Positions 1 through 6,885 of a DNA stretch of 34,463 nt are shown one piece after another. Source of the stretch: an uncultured Acetatifactor sp. (GTDB lineage: Bacteria > Bacillota > Clostridia > Lachnospirales > Lachnospiraceae). Each line of letters starts with the position of its first letter. Position 1 is the stretch's first letter. The translations under genes were made by a program, and so were the position numbers. The notes below the pieces were generated by a model that was not told the DNA's origin, ran no database searches, and saw nothing but the letters and a program-made list of their open reading frames with translations. The stretch lies in NCBI GenBank assembly GCA_910585615.1, contig CAJUFO010000020.1:1-34463 (forward strand), in the 5' to 3' direction.

Positions 1-1407
1 ATGCTCCTCCAGCTCACAGCTCAGGTTCCCATCCGCATCATAGCACTCCTCATTGTGCTCATGCTCTTCTTTCCCGCAATAGTACTCTGGCTCCTCCTGC
101 TCTCCATAAGCGCAAACCAGGCTCCCCTCCTCGTCATAGCAGCTTTCGTCATGCTCCACATGGAGGTTCCGCTCCGCAATCTCCTCCGGGGTCAGCTCAA
201 CGGTCTGGAAGCACTCCCCTGCATGTACATGCTCCTCCAACTGGAGCAGCCCGCAGTCCGGCAGGCTCCCCTCAATCAGGTTCCCATCCTCGTCAAAATC
301 CTCTTCCTCATAACAGACATCCTCATGGGTATGGAGCTCCAGCTCGCCGCACTGGTAGGTCTCCACCTCCGCGTAGCACTCCTCCGTGTGGACATGGGCA
401 GCTTTCTTGCTCTCCGCCTCTTCTCCAGCGCCCAAAGCGTCCCCGGACTTCCCCGCCTCCGCAGAGGCTGCGCATTTTTCTGTATGTATATGCTCTTCCA
501 AACCGCAGTCTGTTTCTTTGGTATAACATTCCTCCCCATGGGCATGGGCAGTCTCCTCCTGACCGCAGGTCAGCTCCTTTGTATAGCACTCCGCTCCATG
601 CTCATGGGCGCTCTCCTCCTGGCCGCAGGTCAGCTCCTTCGTATAGCACTCCGCTCCGTGCTCATGGGCGTTCTCTTCCAGTTCGCAGGTCAGGTTCCCT
701 TCCCCGTCATAGCAGGAATCGCCATGGCTGTGCCCTGTCTCCGTGCAGGTCAGGCTTTCTGTATAGCAATCCTCCCCATGGACATGACCGCTCTCCTGGC
801 AGACAAGGGTCTCGCTATAGCAGTTCTCATCGTGGGTATGGCTCTCCTCTTTGCATGCGAGGGTCTCCTGATAGCAGGAATCCATATGCCTATGCTCTTC
901 TAAGCCGCAGGCAAAATTCTGTGTCTGCGCGGCAGCATCTTCCAGAGTCTCCTCCTGACCGCATGCCAGGACCTTCTCCTTGACCACGCACTCCTCTGTA
1001 TGGGTATGGGGCTCGCGCTCGGGAATCTGGCACACCAGGCTGCCCTTTGTGTCGTAGCAGTCGTCATTGTGGACATGGGCCACGTAGTCGGCATATCCGC
1101 AGATGAGCTCCTCCCCCGGATTCCCCTCCTCGTCTTTTTCATAGCAGTCTTCTGTATGTTCATGCACTTCCAAACCACAGTCCAGCGCTTTCACCTTGTG
1201 GGTCATGGCCTCGCCGTACATCTTCAGCGCAGCCACCGTGCCGAAAGCCACCGTTACGGCGAGGCACAGAAAGACCGCTGTCTGAATCCTGTGCTTCTTG
1301 CGCTCCTGCAGGAATGCTGCGGCCTGTGACAGAAAATTGCCAGCGGCTTTTTGATTCCCTGTCTGCCCGGAGCCGGACTTTTTATTCGGTGAAAAATCGA
1401 ATCCCAT
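1..1407 (-). CDS. Membrane-anchored HxHxxxCY-repeat surface protein (C-terminus beyond left edge)
   Basis: The reading frame is open from ATG at 1407 to the window edge (469 codons, no stop), so the C-terminus is missing. AAGGAG lies about 8 bases upstream of the ATG. Residues 1-40 are polar and basic, residues 43-61 form one hydrophobic helix, and everything after should lie outside the cell. From residue 82 on I count 16 units built around H-x-H-x-x-x-C-(Y), for example HEHTEDCY and HTHDENCY, each followed by a second Cys, often as CG. One unit is degenerate (VEHDESCY). Such repeats occur in large LPXTG/SpaA-like surface proteins of gut Firmicutes; metal binding or disulfide cross-linking is a guess. 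The signal peptidase gene ends 30 bases upstream, implying co-transcription. The strand was chosen because the opposite frames show no family features while this one has the repeats, a helix and a ribosome site. Confidence 0.85.
   Translation of the reverse strand, partial: MGFDFSPNKKSGSGQTGNQKAAGNFLSQAAAFLQERKKHRIQTAVFLCLAVTVAFGTVAALKMYGEAMTHKVKALDCGLEVHEHTEDCYEKDEEGNPGEELICGYADYVAHVHNDDCYDTKGSLVCQIPEREPHTHTEECVVKEKVLACGQEETLEDAAAQTQNFACGLEEHRHMDSCYQETLACKEESHTHDENCYSETLVCQESGHVHGEDCYTESLTCTETGHSHGDSCYDGEGNLTCELEENAHEHGAECYTKELTCGQEESAHEHGAECYTKELTCGQEETAHAHGEECYTKETDCGLEEHIHTEKCAASAEAGKSGDALGAGEEAESKKAAHVHTEECYAEVETYQCGELELHTHEDVCYEEEDFDEDGNLIEGSLPDCGLLQLEEHVHAGECFQTVELTPEEIAERNLHVEHDESCYDEEGSLVCAYGEQEEPEYYCGKEEHEHNEECYDADGNLSCELEEH
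481..693 (-). repeat. 60-bp tandem repeat inside the HxHxxxCY protein gene
   Basis: The sequence repeats with a period of exactly 60 bases. Bases 541-600 and 601-660 differ at only a few positions, and recognisable partial copies extend to about 481 and 693. Each unit encodes 20 residues centred on HEHGAECY, followed by KELTCGQEE. The period is a multiple of three, so copy-number change would keep the frame. Confidence 0.7.
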
Positions 1408-1437
1408 ATTGCGTTCTCCTTCCTTCTGACCTATCTG

Positions 1438-2022
1438 TCACTCCACCATGCCCAATTCCGACAATGGCCAGACCCGCACCAAAATCTTTCCGATTACCAT
1501 GTCATTGCTGACGCATCCCACCGCAGTGTTGCGGCTGTCTATGCTGGTCGCCCTGTGGTCCCCCATGACGAAGCACCGCTCGTCCGGCACCTGATAGGGC
1601 AGGGTGATGTTGCAGTCCCCCAGGGACTTCTCGGTGATGTAGGGCTCCTCCAACGGCTCATCGTTGACATAGACATTTCCCTTCTCGTCGATGTCCACCC
1701 AGTCGCCGGAGGATGCGATCACCCTTTTTACCAGGATGTTGTTGTTGTAGTAAAAGGCTATCACATCGCCTGTCTTGTACCCCGAGCTGTTGAGGGCCAC
1801 CACGATGTCCCCGTCCTGCAGCGACTCTGTCATGGACGAACCGCTGATCTGGAGCACTGGAAGCAGCAGCACCGCTATCAGCACCGCGGCCGCAGCTACC
1901 ACTATCAGGGAAAATGCCGTGCTCCTGAGCACTTTTCCGTATTTATTTTTATATCGCTCCCGCTCCAGCTCCGCCTCCAGCAGGCTCAGTTCCGGCAGCG
2001 GCTGTTTCTTTTCCTCGCTCAT
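1438..2022 (-). CDS. Type I signal peptidase
   Basis: A 194-residue serine/lysine-dyad signal peptidase of the S26 family that removes signal peptides at the outer face of the membrane. Residues 1-34 are cytoplasmic and charged, residues 36-57 form one transmembrane helix, then comes SGSSM with the nucleophile at Ser63. The general-base lysine is Lys99 in KRVI. The conserved GDH (154-156) and SxDSR (160-164) boxes are present. Length and single-helix topology match Gram-positive SipS-like enzymes. It sits directly upstream of the HxHxxxCY protein, so a dedicated role in processing proteins of this cluster is plausible, although that protein has an anchor-like segment without an obvious cleavage site. 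GAGG precedes the ATG. Confidence 0.92.
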   Translation of the reverse strand: MSEEKKQPLPELSLLEAELERERYKNKYGKVLRSTAFSLIVVAAAAVLIAVLLLPVLQISGSSMTESLQDGDIVVALNSSGYKTGDVIAFYYNNNILVKRVIASSGDWVDIDEKGNVYVNDEPLEEPYITEKSLGDCNITLPYQVPDERCFVMGDHRATSIDSRNTAVGCVSNDMVIGKILVRVWPLSELGMVE

Positions 2023-2068
2023 CTATAACCTCTGTCCCTTGCAATTTGCGTTCTCCCTCTGCAGGATT

Positions 2069-2590
2069 TTACATCAATGCCTTCAGCCTGGTCAGCAGCT
2101 CCGCGGGCAGATTGCTTTCCTGCAGCTCCTTCCACCCCTCGGACCGCAGCCTCGCAGCCTCGGCCTCCAGCGCCTCTATCTTTGCCTCCCGGCTGTCCAG
2201 GCGGGATCTCAGCGTCTCTATGAGGGCATCCTTATCGTTCAGCTTCTCCTTCAGGCGTCCAAAGGTCTCCTCCATGCGGGTCGCTTCCTCCGCCATGCAG
2301 GCGTCCTTTTCGTCCAGCCTGGCCTTCAGGCGCTCCATGGTCTCCTCTATGCCCGCTGCCCGCTGGGCCATCTCCGCATCCTTTTGATCCAGACGGCCTT
2401 TCAGCTTCTCTATCAGTTCGTCCTTTTCATTCAGCTTCTCCTTCAGGCGTTCGTTTCCCTCCGACGCCTTCCGGAACTCCTCTTCCTTCTCCTGTAGCGC
2501 CGCGTCCAGCCTGGCCGCCTCCCTGCTCTGCTCCACCAGCAGCTCCAGGAGATCGTGCCGGCCCAGCTTCCTTAATTCTTTCTCCGTCAT
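2069..2590 (-). CDS. Coiled-coil protein of the BTAD/signal peptidase cluster
   Basis: A 173-residue hydrophilic protein. The N-terminus (MTEKELRKLGRHDLLELLVE) is a short helical module followed by a long heptad-rich coiled coil (about residues 25-150). Internal repeats of the type RLKEKLNEKD, RLDQKD, RLDEKD and KLNDKD recur roughly every 11-25 residues. There is no signal peptide or membrane helix, so it should be cytoplasmic. I have the impression that proteins with this start accompany BTAD regulators and surface-protein genes in Lachnospiraceae, but I know of no function. It lies between the small hypothetical gene and the signal peptidase, all on the minus strand with short gaps. A scaffold or adaptor role is inference only. 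GGAGG and GAGG precede the ATG. Confidence 0.8.
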   Translation of the reverse strand: MTEKELRKLGRHDLLELLVEQSREAARLDAALQEKEEEFRKASEGNERLKEKLNEKDELIEKLKGRLDQKDAEMAQRAAGIEETMERLKARLDEKDACMAEEATRMEETFGRLKEKLNDKDALIETLRSRLDSREAKIEALEAEAARLRSEGWKELQESNLPAELLTRLKALM

Positions 2591-2633
2591 ATCAGGCCTC
2601 GCATCCTCCGGTTTCGGAAATCCGTTCTATGTT

Positions 2634-3005
2634 TCATTCCCCCAGAATCTCGTCGATCAGTTGTATCAGCTCAATGGCGCTGTGGAATACAATCTCCTGA
2701 TCCGTGTCCTGCCAGATCAGCCTCCCCTGCCATGTATAGTGCTCCCTGAACAGAATCTGAATCCGGAATACCGCCGTCTTCTCCCCCTTTTCCCGGGGCA
2801 CCAGCGACAGGGACGGGTTCGGACAGTCCTCCATGTCGATGAGGCTGTTCAGCAGAAGGATCATCTGCGACAGGCTCTGGACCCTCTCTATTCCCTCCAG
2901 CCTGGGATGCTGCAGATAGCCGTCCATAATGCCATTGTGATAGGCCTGTACCGTAACAACTGCCTCACGGCTCTGACAGGGGTACATTTTGTCACGGAGC
3001 ATCAT
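2634..3005 (-). CDS. Small hypothetical protein in the BTAD cluster
   Basis: A 123-residue soluble protein with no family I can name. It begins MMLRDKMYPC, has a middle rich in Leu/Ile (around SLSQMILLLNSLIDMEDCPN) and ends in an amphipathic helix (AIELIQLIDEILGE). No signal peptide or membrane segment is visible. It starts 42 bases after the BTAD regulator stop and ends 43 bases before the coiled-coil gene start, so it fits the same transcript. The pattern of short strands and helices suggests a compact alpha/beta domain. Function unknown; the case for a real gene rests on operon placement, intact frame and unbiased composition. Confidence 0.72.
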   Translation of the reverse strand: MMLRDKMYPCQSREAVVTVQAYHNGIMDGYLQHPRLEGIERVQSLSQMILLLNSLIDMEDCPNPSLSLVPREKGEKTAVFRIQILFREHYTWQGRLIWQDTDQEIVFHSAIELIQLIDEILGE

Positions 3006-3047
3006 TTCACGGCCACCTTCTTCCTCAGCATTTGCATCTCCACTGTA

Positions 3048-4286
3048 TCAGCCATCGGTCATCGTCCGGTCACCTTTTTCGGATAATTGACAGTTTTTTA
3101 TATCTTCGTCCTCATCCCGGGGCGCTGTCCCCGGCTCCAGGGGCTCCGTCTGGAAAGAGATGCATGCTTTGGAATGGGAATATACCTTATGAAATGTCCT
3201 GTCGATGCGTTCCGTCACCATCAGGGCATCCTCTTCGGCCGCGCCCGTCAGCATCAGGATATAGGAGCCCGCGTCCAGCCTGGCCACCGAATCCCCGGCC
3301 CTGAGGCCCTCCAGAAGGATTCGCTCCAGCCTCCTGGCATCCGTGGTGGGCGTGACCTTATTGCCCAGACTGACCATGCACAGGGTGGACTTCTGCCCGG
3401 ATCGGGCCATATGCCGCCTCTCCAGTGCCACGATTGCCTGGAACACGGAAAAGGTGCACAGAAATGCCCTGCCGTCCAGGTCTTTCCGCGCCACCGTCTT
3501 CAGGATATCCTGACCGCCCCGGCCGCTCTGGCACATGCTGTCCGCCAGCATATGTATCTGCTCCACCTGCTCCGACGGCTCGATCTCGAACTCCTGCCAG
3601 AGCGTCTCCCGAAAGGTCTGGTAAATCTGGCAGGCGCGCTCCGGATGCCCCATGGCAATCAGCGCCTGCATCTGGTACACGATGAAGATATCCGTCCCGA
3701 AATCCACATTGGCCGCCTGCTCGCTGATGCCGATCATCTCCGCCCACCTCTCCTGCTCCTGCAGAAGCGGCAGCGCCATCTTGCAGACGTCCAGATACAA
3801 TGTCTGATAATACCGCCGCAGGGACACCGCCCAGTCGCTGTCGTTGCCGGAGAGGAAATCCCCTTTGTACAGAGAAACCGCTTTCAGAAGATGGGCGAGA
3901 TACTCCTTCCCCGAATACTTCCTGGCCTCCAGGCAGACCTGCTCGAACCGTTCCGAATCCAGCTCCAGCCGCACCGCCGGATTCCATACATAGCACCCGG
4001 ACAGCGTCTGAATCAGCTCTCCCTGGTCCGGGAGCATCGTCTTCAACAGATTCCTGCTCTTATAGACCATGTTCTTCAGGGCATTGGCCGGGGCGCTGCT
4101 TACGTCCGCCCAGAACAGACCGATCAGTTCCTCCATGGAGACTGCCCTGCCATGGTTCACAATCAGATATTGCAAAAAAGACAGGGCTTTCCTCCCCGCT
4201 GTAGTATACCTCCGCTCTCCTGCCTGCGACTCCCTGCAGGAGAAGGCGCCGAGCAACTCAAAATGTATCGTCTTCTCTTCTTCCAT
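3048..4286 (-). CDS. BTAD-domain (SARP-like) transcriptional regulator with GGDEF-like tail
   Basis: A 412-residue cytoplasmic regulator. Residues 1-95 form an OmpR-like winged helix starting IHFELLGAF, with recognition-helix-like text NALKNMVYKSRNLLK. Residues about 100-255 are the helical bacterial transcriptional activator domain (BTAD) with the typical LYKGDFLSG and FEIEPSEQ segments. The last third contains GDSVARLDAGSYILML, which reads like a GGDEF fold with its signature lost. I place the start at ATG 4286: the longer frame begins with GTG at 4361, where the promoter's own start of transcription should fall. It heads the run of genes toward the HxHxxxCY protein and is the likely regulator of that cluster. 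It is divergent from a two-component system. The ribosome site is weak. Confidence 0.88.
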   Translation of the reverse strand: MEEEKTIHFELLGAFSCRESQAGERRYTTAGRKALSFLQYLIVNHGRAVSMEELIGLFWADVSSAPANALKNMVYKSRNLLKTMLPDQGELIQTLSGCYVWNPAVRLELDSERFEQVCLEARKYSGKEYLAHLLKAVSLYKGDFLSGNDSDWAVSLRRYYQTLYLDVCKMALPLLQEQERWAEMIGISEQAANVDFGTDIFIVYQMQALIAMGHPERACQIYQTFRETLWQEFEIEPSEQVEQIHMLADSMCQSGRGGQDILKTVARKDLDGRAFLCTFSVFQAIVALERRHMARSGQKSTLCMVSLGNKVTPTTDARRLERILLEGLRAGDSVARLDAGSYILMLTGAAEEDALMVTERIDRTFHKVYSHSKACISFQTEPLEPGTAPRDEDEDIKNCQLSEKGDRTMTDG

Positions 4287-4364
4287 ACCTAGTATTCCGC
4301 CGCGGGGAGAAGCCCTCCCCTCCCCAGGCAGCCCCCCTGTGTGCTGACTTCTGCTTTCCACTGT

Positions 4365-4393
4365 AGTATACTCGTTTTGTATTTGTTTTGCAA
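4365..4393 (-). promoter_or_regulatory. Promoter of the BTAD regulator cluster
   Basis: On the minus strand, TTGCAA (4388-4393) and TATACT (4365-4370) are separated by 17 bases, close to a consensus sigma-A promoter. Transcription would start near 4358, giving a leader of about 70 bases before ATG 4286. That leader contains a GGGGAG/CTCCCC hairpin around 4305-4321. Confidence 0.65.
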
Positions 4394-4400
4394 TACAAAA
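4375..4400. promoter_or_regulatory. Inverted repeat overlapping the BTAD promoter (possible operator)
   Basis: TTTTGTAT (4375-4382) and ATACAAAA (4393-4400) form perfect 8-base arms separated by 10 bases. The element covers the spacer and -35 hexamer of the minus-strand promoter, a position where a bound protein would block or reset transcription. Which protein binds is unknown. Confidence 0.45.
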
Positions 4401-4430
4401 TGCTCTTCCATAGGAATCGGGGAGAATCCG

Positions 4431-4470
4431 TTACATATTCTTTACATTTTCGAGACATCCGCGTTATACT
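4431..4470 (+). promoter_or_regulatory. Promoter of the two-component operon with response-regulator-like direct repeat
   Basis: TTTACA (4441-4446) and TATACT (4465-4470) are spaced 18 bases (TTATAC at 4464-4469 gives 17). TTACAT occurs at 4431-4436 and again at 4442-4447, an 11-base repeat step typical of OmpR/PhoB-family binding sites. The repeat overlaps the -35, so autoregulation by the encoded response regulator is a reasonable inference. Confidence 0.55.
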
Positions 4471-4537
4471 TATCTTATATCATATGGCAAACAGTGCGCT
4501 GGAAAATGCCGGCATGCTGCATCACGAGGTACAACAG

Positions 4538-5218
4538 ATGGAAGAGAAGAAGATTCTGGTCATCGAGGACGAAAAACCAATTGCGGATATCCTGAAATAC
4601 GGCTTTGAGAAGGAGGGCTTTGCAGTGCGCTGCGCTTACACAGGCGCGGAGGGCTTCGCCGCGGCCTGCAAGGAGCCGCCGGACCTGGTGCTCCTGGACT
4701 GGATGCTGCCGGACATAAACGGCGTGGATGTATGCCGGATGCTCACGGAGCAGTACCGAATCCCCATCATCATGCTCACCGCCAGGGGGAGCGTGGAGGA
4801 CAAGCTCTACGGCCTGGAGTCCGGGGCGGACGATTACATCACCAAGCCCTTCGACCTGCGGGAGGTGGTGGCCAGGGTCCGCACCATCCTGCGCCGGTTG
4901 GACAGGGCGCGGACCGAGGCGGACGAGAAGCCCCTGGTCTGCGGGCATCTCACCGTAAAGGAGCGGGAGCACAGCGTCTACAGCCGCGGCGAACTGGTGA
5001 GCCTGACCCCCAAGGAATACGAGCTGCTCATCTGCTTCTTAAAGCACCCCCGCCAGGTATTCACCAGGACCGCCCTGCTGGACCAGATATGGGGCTATGA
5101 TTTCGCGGGAGATACCAGGACTGTGGACATCCATGTCCAGCGCATCCGCAAGAAGGCGGAGCTGGAGGGCATGCTGGTGACGGTCTTCGGCGTGGGGTAC
5201 AAGTATGTCCCGCAGTAA
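4538..5218 (+). CDS. OmpR/PhoB-family response regulator
   Basis: A 226-residue DNA-binding response regulator. The receiver domain (1-120) has the acidic pair Glu10/Asp11, phosphoacceptor Asp54 in LVLLDW, Thr81 in MLTAR and Lys103 in TKP. The C-terminal winged helix (about 130-226) carries LTPKEYELL, WGYDFAGDTRTVDIHVQRIRKK and GVGYKYV. I place the start at ATG 4538, preceded by CGAGGT. A longer in-frame start at 4388 would add 50 residues unlike the family and would lie upstream of the promoter. It overlaps the kinase gene by 14 bases, so the two should be translationally coupled. Signal and targets are unknown; the divergent surface-protein cluster and its own promoter are candidates. Confidence 0.93.
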   Translation: MEEKKILVIEDEKPIADILKYGFEKEGFAVRCAYTGAEGFAAACKEPPDLVLLDWMLPDINGVDVCRMLTEQYRIPIIMLTARGSVEDKLYGLESGADDYITKPFDLREVVARVRTILRRLDRARTEADEKPLVCGHLTVKEREHSVYSRGELVSLTPKEYELLICFLKHPRQVFTRTALLDQIWGYDFAGDTRTVDIHVQRIRKKAELEGMLVTVFGVGYKYVPQ

Positions 5219-6857
5219 GGGGCCCGTCCGGCTGGGCATGAGGCGGCAGATGCTGCTCATCATTCTGGCGCTGTTCCTGGCAGGCGGCGGAATCCTCGGC
5301 AGCGGCATCCACGCGAAGCTCTGGCAGAGCCTGGAGGCCCAAATCGTGCGGGAGCTCACAGGCCAGCAGGAGAACACCCTGGTCTATATCCGGCAGCTTT
5401 TGATGCTCCGCGGCGCCAACAATGACGAGGAGGGCTTCCGGCAGATTGCGGAGGACATCGTCCAGGAGCTGCGCGTCCTGGGAGGCCAGGCCATGAGCGT
5501 GTTGGACACGAAAGGGCAATATCTAAGCGGCAGCAGGCAGGTGCAGGAGGACCCGGCGGGCACGGACCTGGCCGCCGCCATGGAGGGCAATGCCGCTTTT
5601 ACCCTTACCTACCCGGACGCGGACACTATGCTGGTCTATTTCTCCATGCCCGTGACCATCGAGGAGCGCACCATCGGCATCATCCGCTACCGGATGGACA
5701 CCTCCAGGCTCTACCTCCAGATCAGGCAAAACGAGCAGATGATCTATCAGATCACCGCCGCCGTGTACGCCCTGATATTCCTGCTGCTGGCCTTCTTCCT
5801 AGGCAGACTGTTGGTGCCCGTGGGGAAGCTGACGGAAATCACCCGCCAGGTGGTGCGCGACCTCTCCAAAGGGCAGGTGGACATGCAGATGCTGGCCCAG
5901 CTGGCGGACTCCGGGCGCAGGGACGAGGTGGGCGAGCTGTCCCGGAACTTCAGCGTGATGCTGGAGACCATCGGCTCCCAGCTTGAGAAGATGCAGGCGG
6001 ACAAGGAGCGAATCGTATCCCTCTTAGGCAGCAGGCAGGAATTCTACAACAACATGACCCATGAGCTGAAGACCCCCCTGACCACCATCCAGGGCTACGC
6101 CCAGCTCATGGAGGCGGACCGGGGGGCGGATCCGAAGCTCACCAGCCAGGGCTTAAGCCAGATTCTCCAGGAGAGCACAAGGATGCACCGGATGGTGCTG
6201 CAGCTCCTGGAAATGTCCGACAAGGGCATCTATATGGAAATGCGGCCCGTGGAGCTGGCCGGCATGGCAGGCAGCGTGGCCGGAGCCCTGGAAATCAAGG
6301 CCAGACGGTACGAGATGCGTATCGAGACGGATTTCCCCGAACCCCTCCGGGCCATGGGCGTGGAGGAAAGGCTGCGCCAGGTCCTGGTCAACCTGGTGGA
6401 CAACGCTATCAAGTACGGGGACAGCCATACTCCCATCCTCTTAAGCGGATCCAGGCGTAAAGGCTATGTATGGCTCTTCGTCCGCAATCAGGGAAAAGGC
6501 CTCTCCCCCGAAGAGCAGGAGCGAATCTTCGAGCCCTTCTACCGGGTGGACAAGCTTAAGTCCAGGGAGCAGGGTAGCTCCGGCCTGGGGCTCTCCATCT
6601 GCCGGAAAATCATGGAGGAGCATGACGGCCTCATCGGCGTGAAGAGCAGCGGGAACGACCATACCACATTTTATATTCGTCTGAAGGAAATTCCCGATGC
6701 GGACGGGAATCGGGAGGACTGGAGCCAGGCGGCCAGGAATCCACAGGAAGAAAAGGCAGAAGACCATGACGCACAACAGGCATATCAAGCAAAAAATCCG
6801 AAAACCAGGAAATCCCCGGTGCCCAGGCTGGCCTCGCGGCAGAGCGCATCGCCCTGA
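5205..6857 (+). CDS. Sensor histidine kinase (HAMP, HisKA, HATPase_c)
   Basis: A 550-residue membrane kinase partnered with the preceding response regulator. TM1 is about residues 17-36, an extracellular sensor region about 37-178, TM2 about 181-203, followed by HAMP to about 260. The H-box is MTHELKTP with phosphorylated His286. The N-box is NLVDNAIKYGD (Asn400 region), and the GSSGLGLSICRKIMEEH segment forms the G-box. The kinase proper ends near residue 497 (FYIRLKEIP). The last 50 or so residues are polar, basic and not family-like, and the stop codon lies inside a 15-base tandem repeat, so the native stop may have been lost. GTGGGG precedes the ATG. The ligand cannot be told from the sequence. 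Confidence 0.93.
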   Translation: MSRSKGPVRLGMRRQMLLIILALFLAGGGILGSGIHAKLWQSLEAQIVRELTGQQENTLVYIRQLLMLRGANNDEEGFRQIAEDIVQELRVLGGQAMSVLDTKGQYLSGSRQVQEDPAGTDLAAAMEGNAAFTLTYPDADTMLVYFSMPVTIEERTIGIIRYRMDTSRLYLQIRQNEQMIYQITAAVYALIFLLLAFFLGRLLVPVGKLTEITRQVVRDLSKGQVDMQMLAQLADSGRRDEVGELSRNFSVMLETIGSQLEKMQADKERIVSLLGSRQEFYNNMTHELKTPLTTIQGYAQLMEADRGADPKLTSQGLSQILQESTRMHRMVLQLLEMSDKGIYMEMRPVELAGMAGSVAGALEIKARRYEMRIETDFPEPLRAMGVEERLRQVLVNLVDNAIKYGDSHTPILLSGSRRKGYVWLFVRNQGKGLSPEEQERIFEPFYRVDKLKSREQGSSGLGLSICRKIMEEHDGLIGVKSSGNDHTTFYIRLKEIPDADGNREDWSQAARNPQEEKAEDHDAQQAYQAKNPKTRKSPVPRLASRQSASP

Positions 6858-6882
6858 GGCGCATCGCCATAAGGCGCATCGC
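6844..6882 (+). repeat. 15-bp tandem repeat at the kinase/lipoprotein junction
   Basis: GCGCATCGC occurs at 6844-6852, 6859-6867 and 6874-6882, a strict 15-base period with similar intervening bases. It contains the kinase stop codon (6855-6857) and lies just before the chosen start of the lipoprotein gene. In the lipoprotein frame it reads AHRPE-AHRHK-AHRG. Confidence 0.65.
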
Positions 6883-6885
6883 GGC

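Noticed and set aside
1..903. Open plus-strand frame of 300 codons, very hydrophobic
   Set aside because: It is the antisense of the HxHxxxCY repeat gene; the minus strand has a ribosome site, membrane anchor and repeated motif, and the plus-strand hydrophobicity follows from complementing acidic codons.
3087..4292. Plus-strand frame of 401 codons
   Set aside because: Antisense of the BTAD regulator, whose domain motifs are clear.
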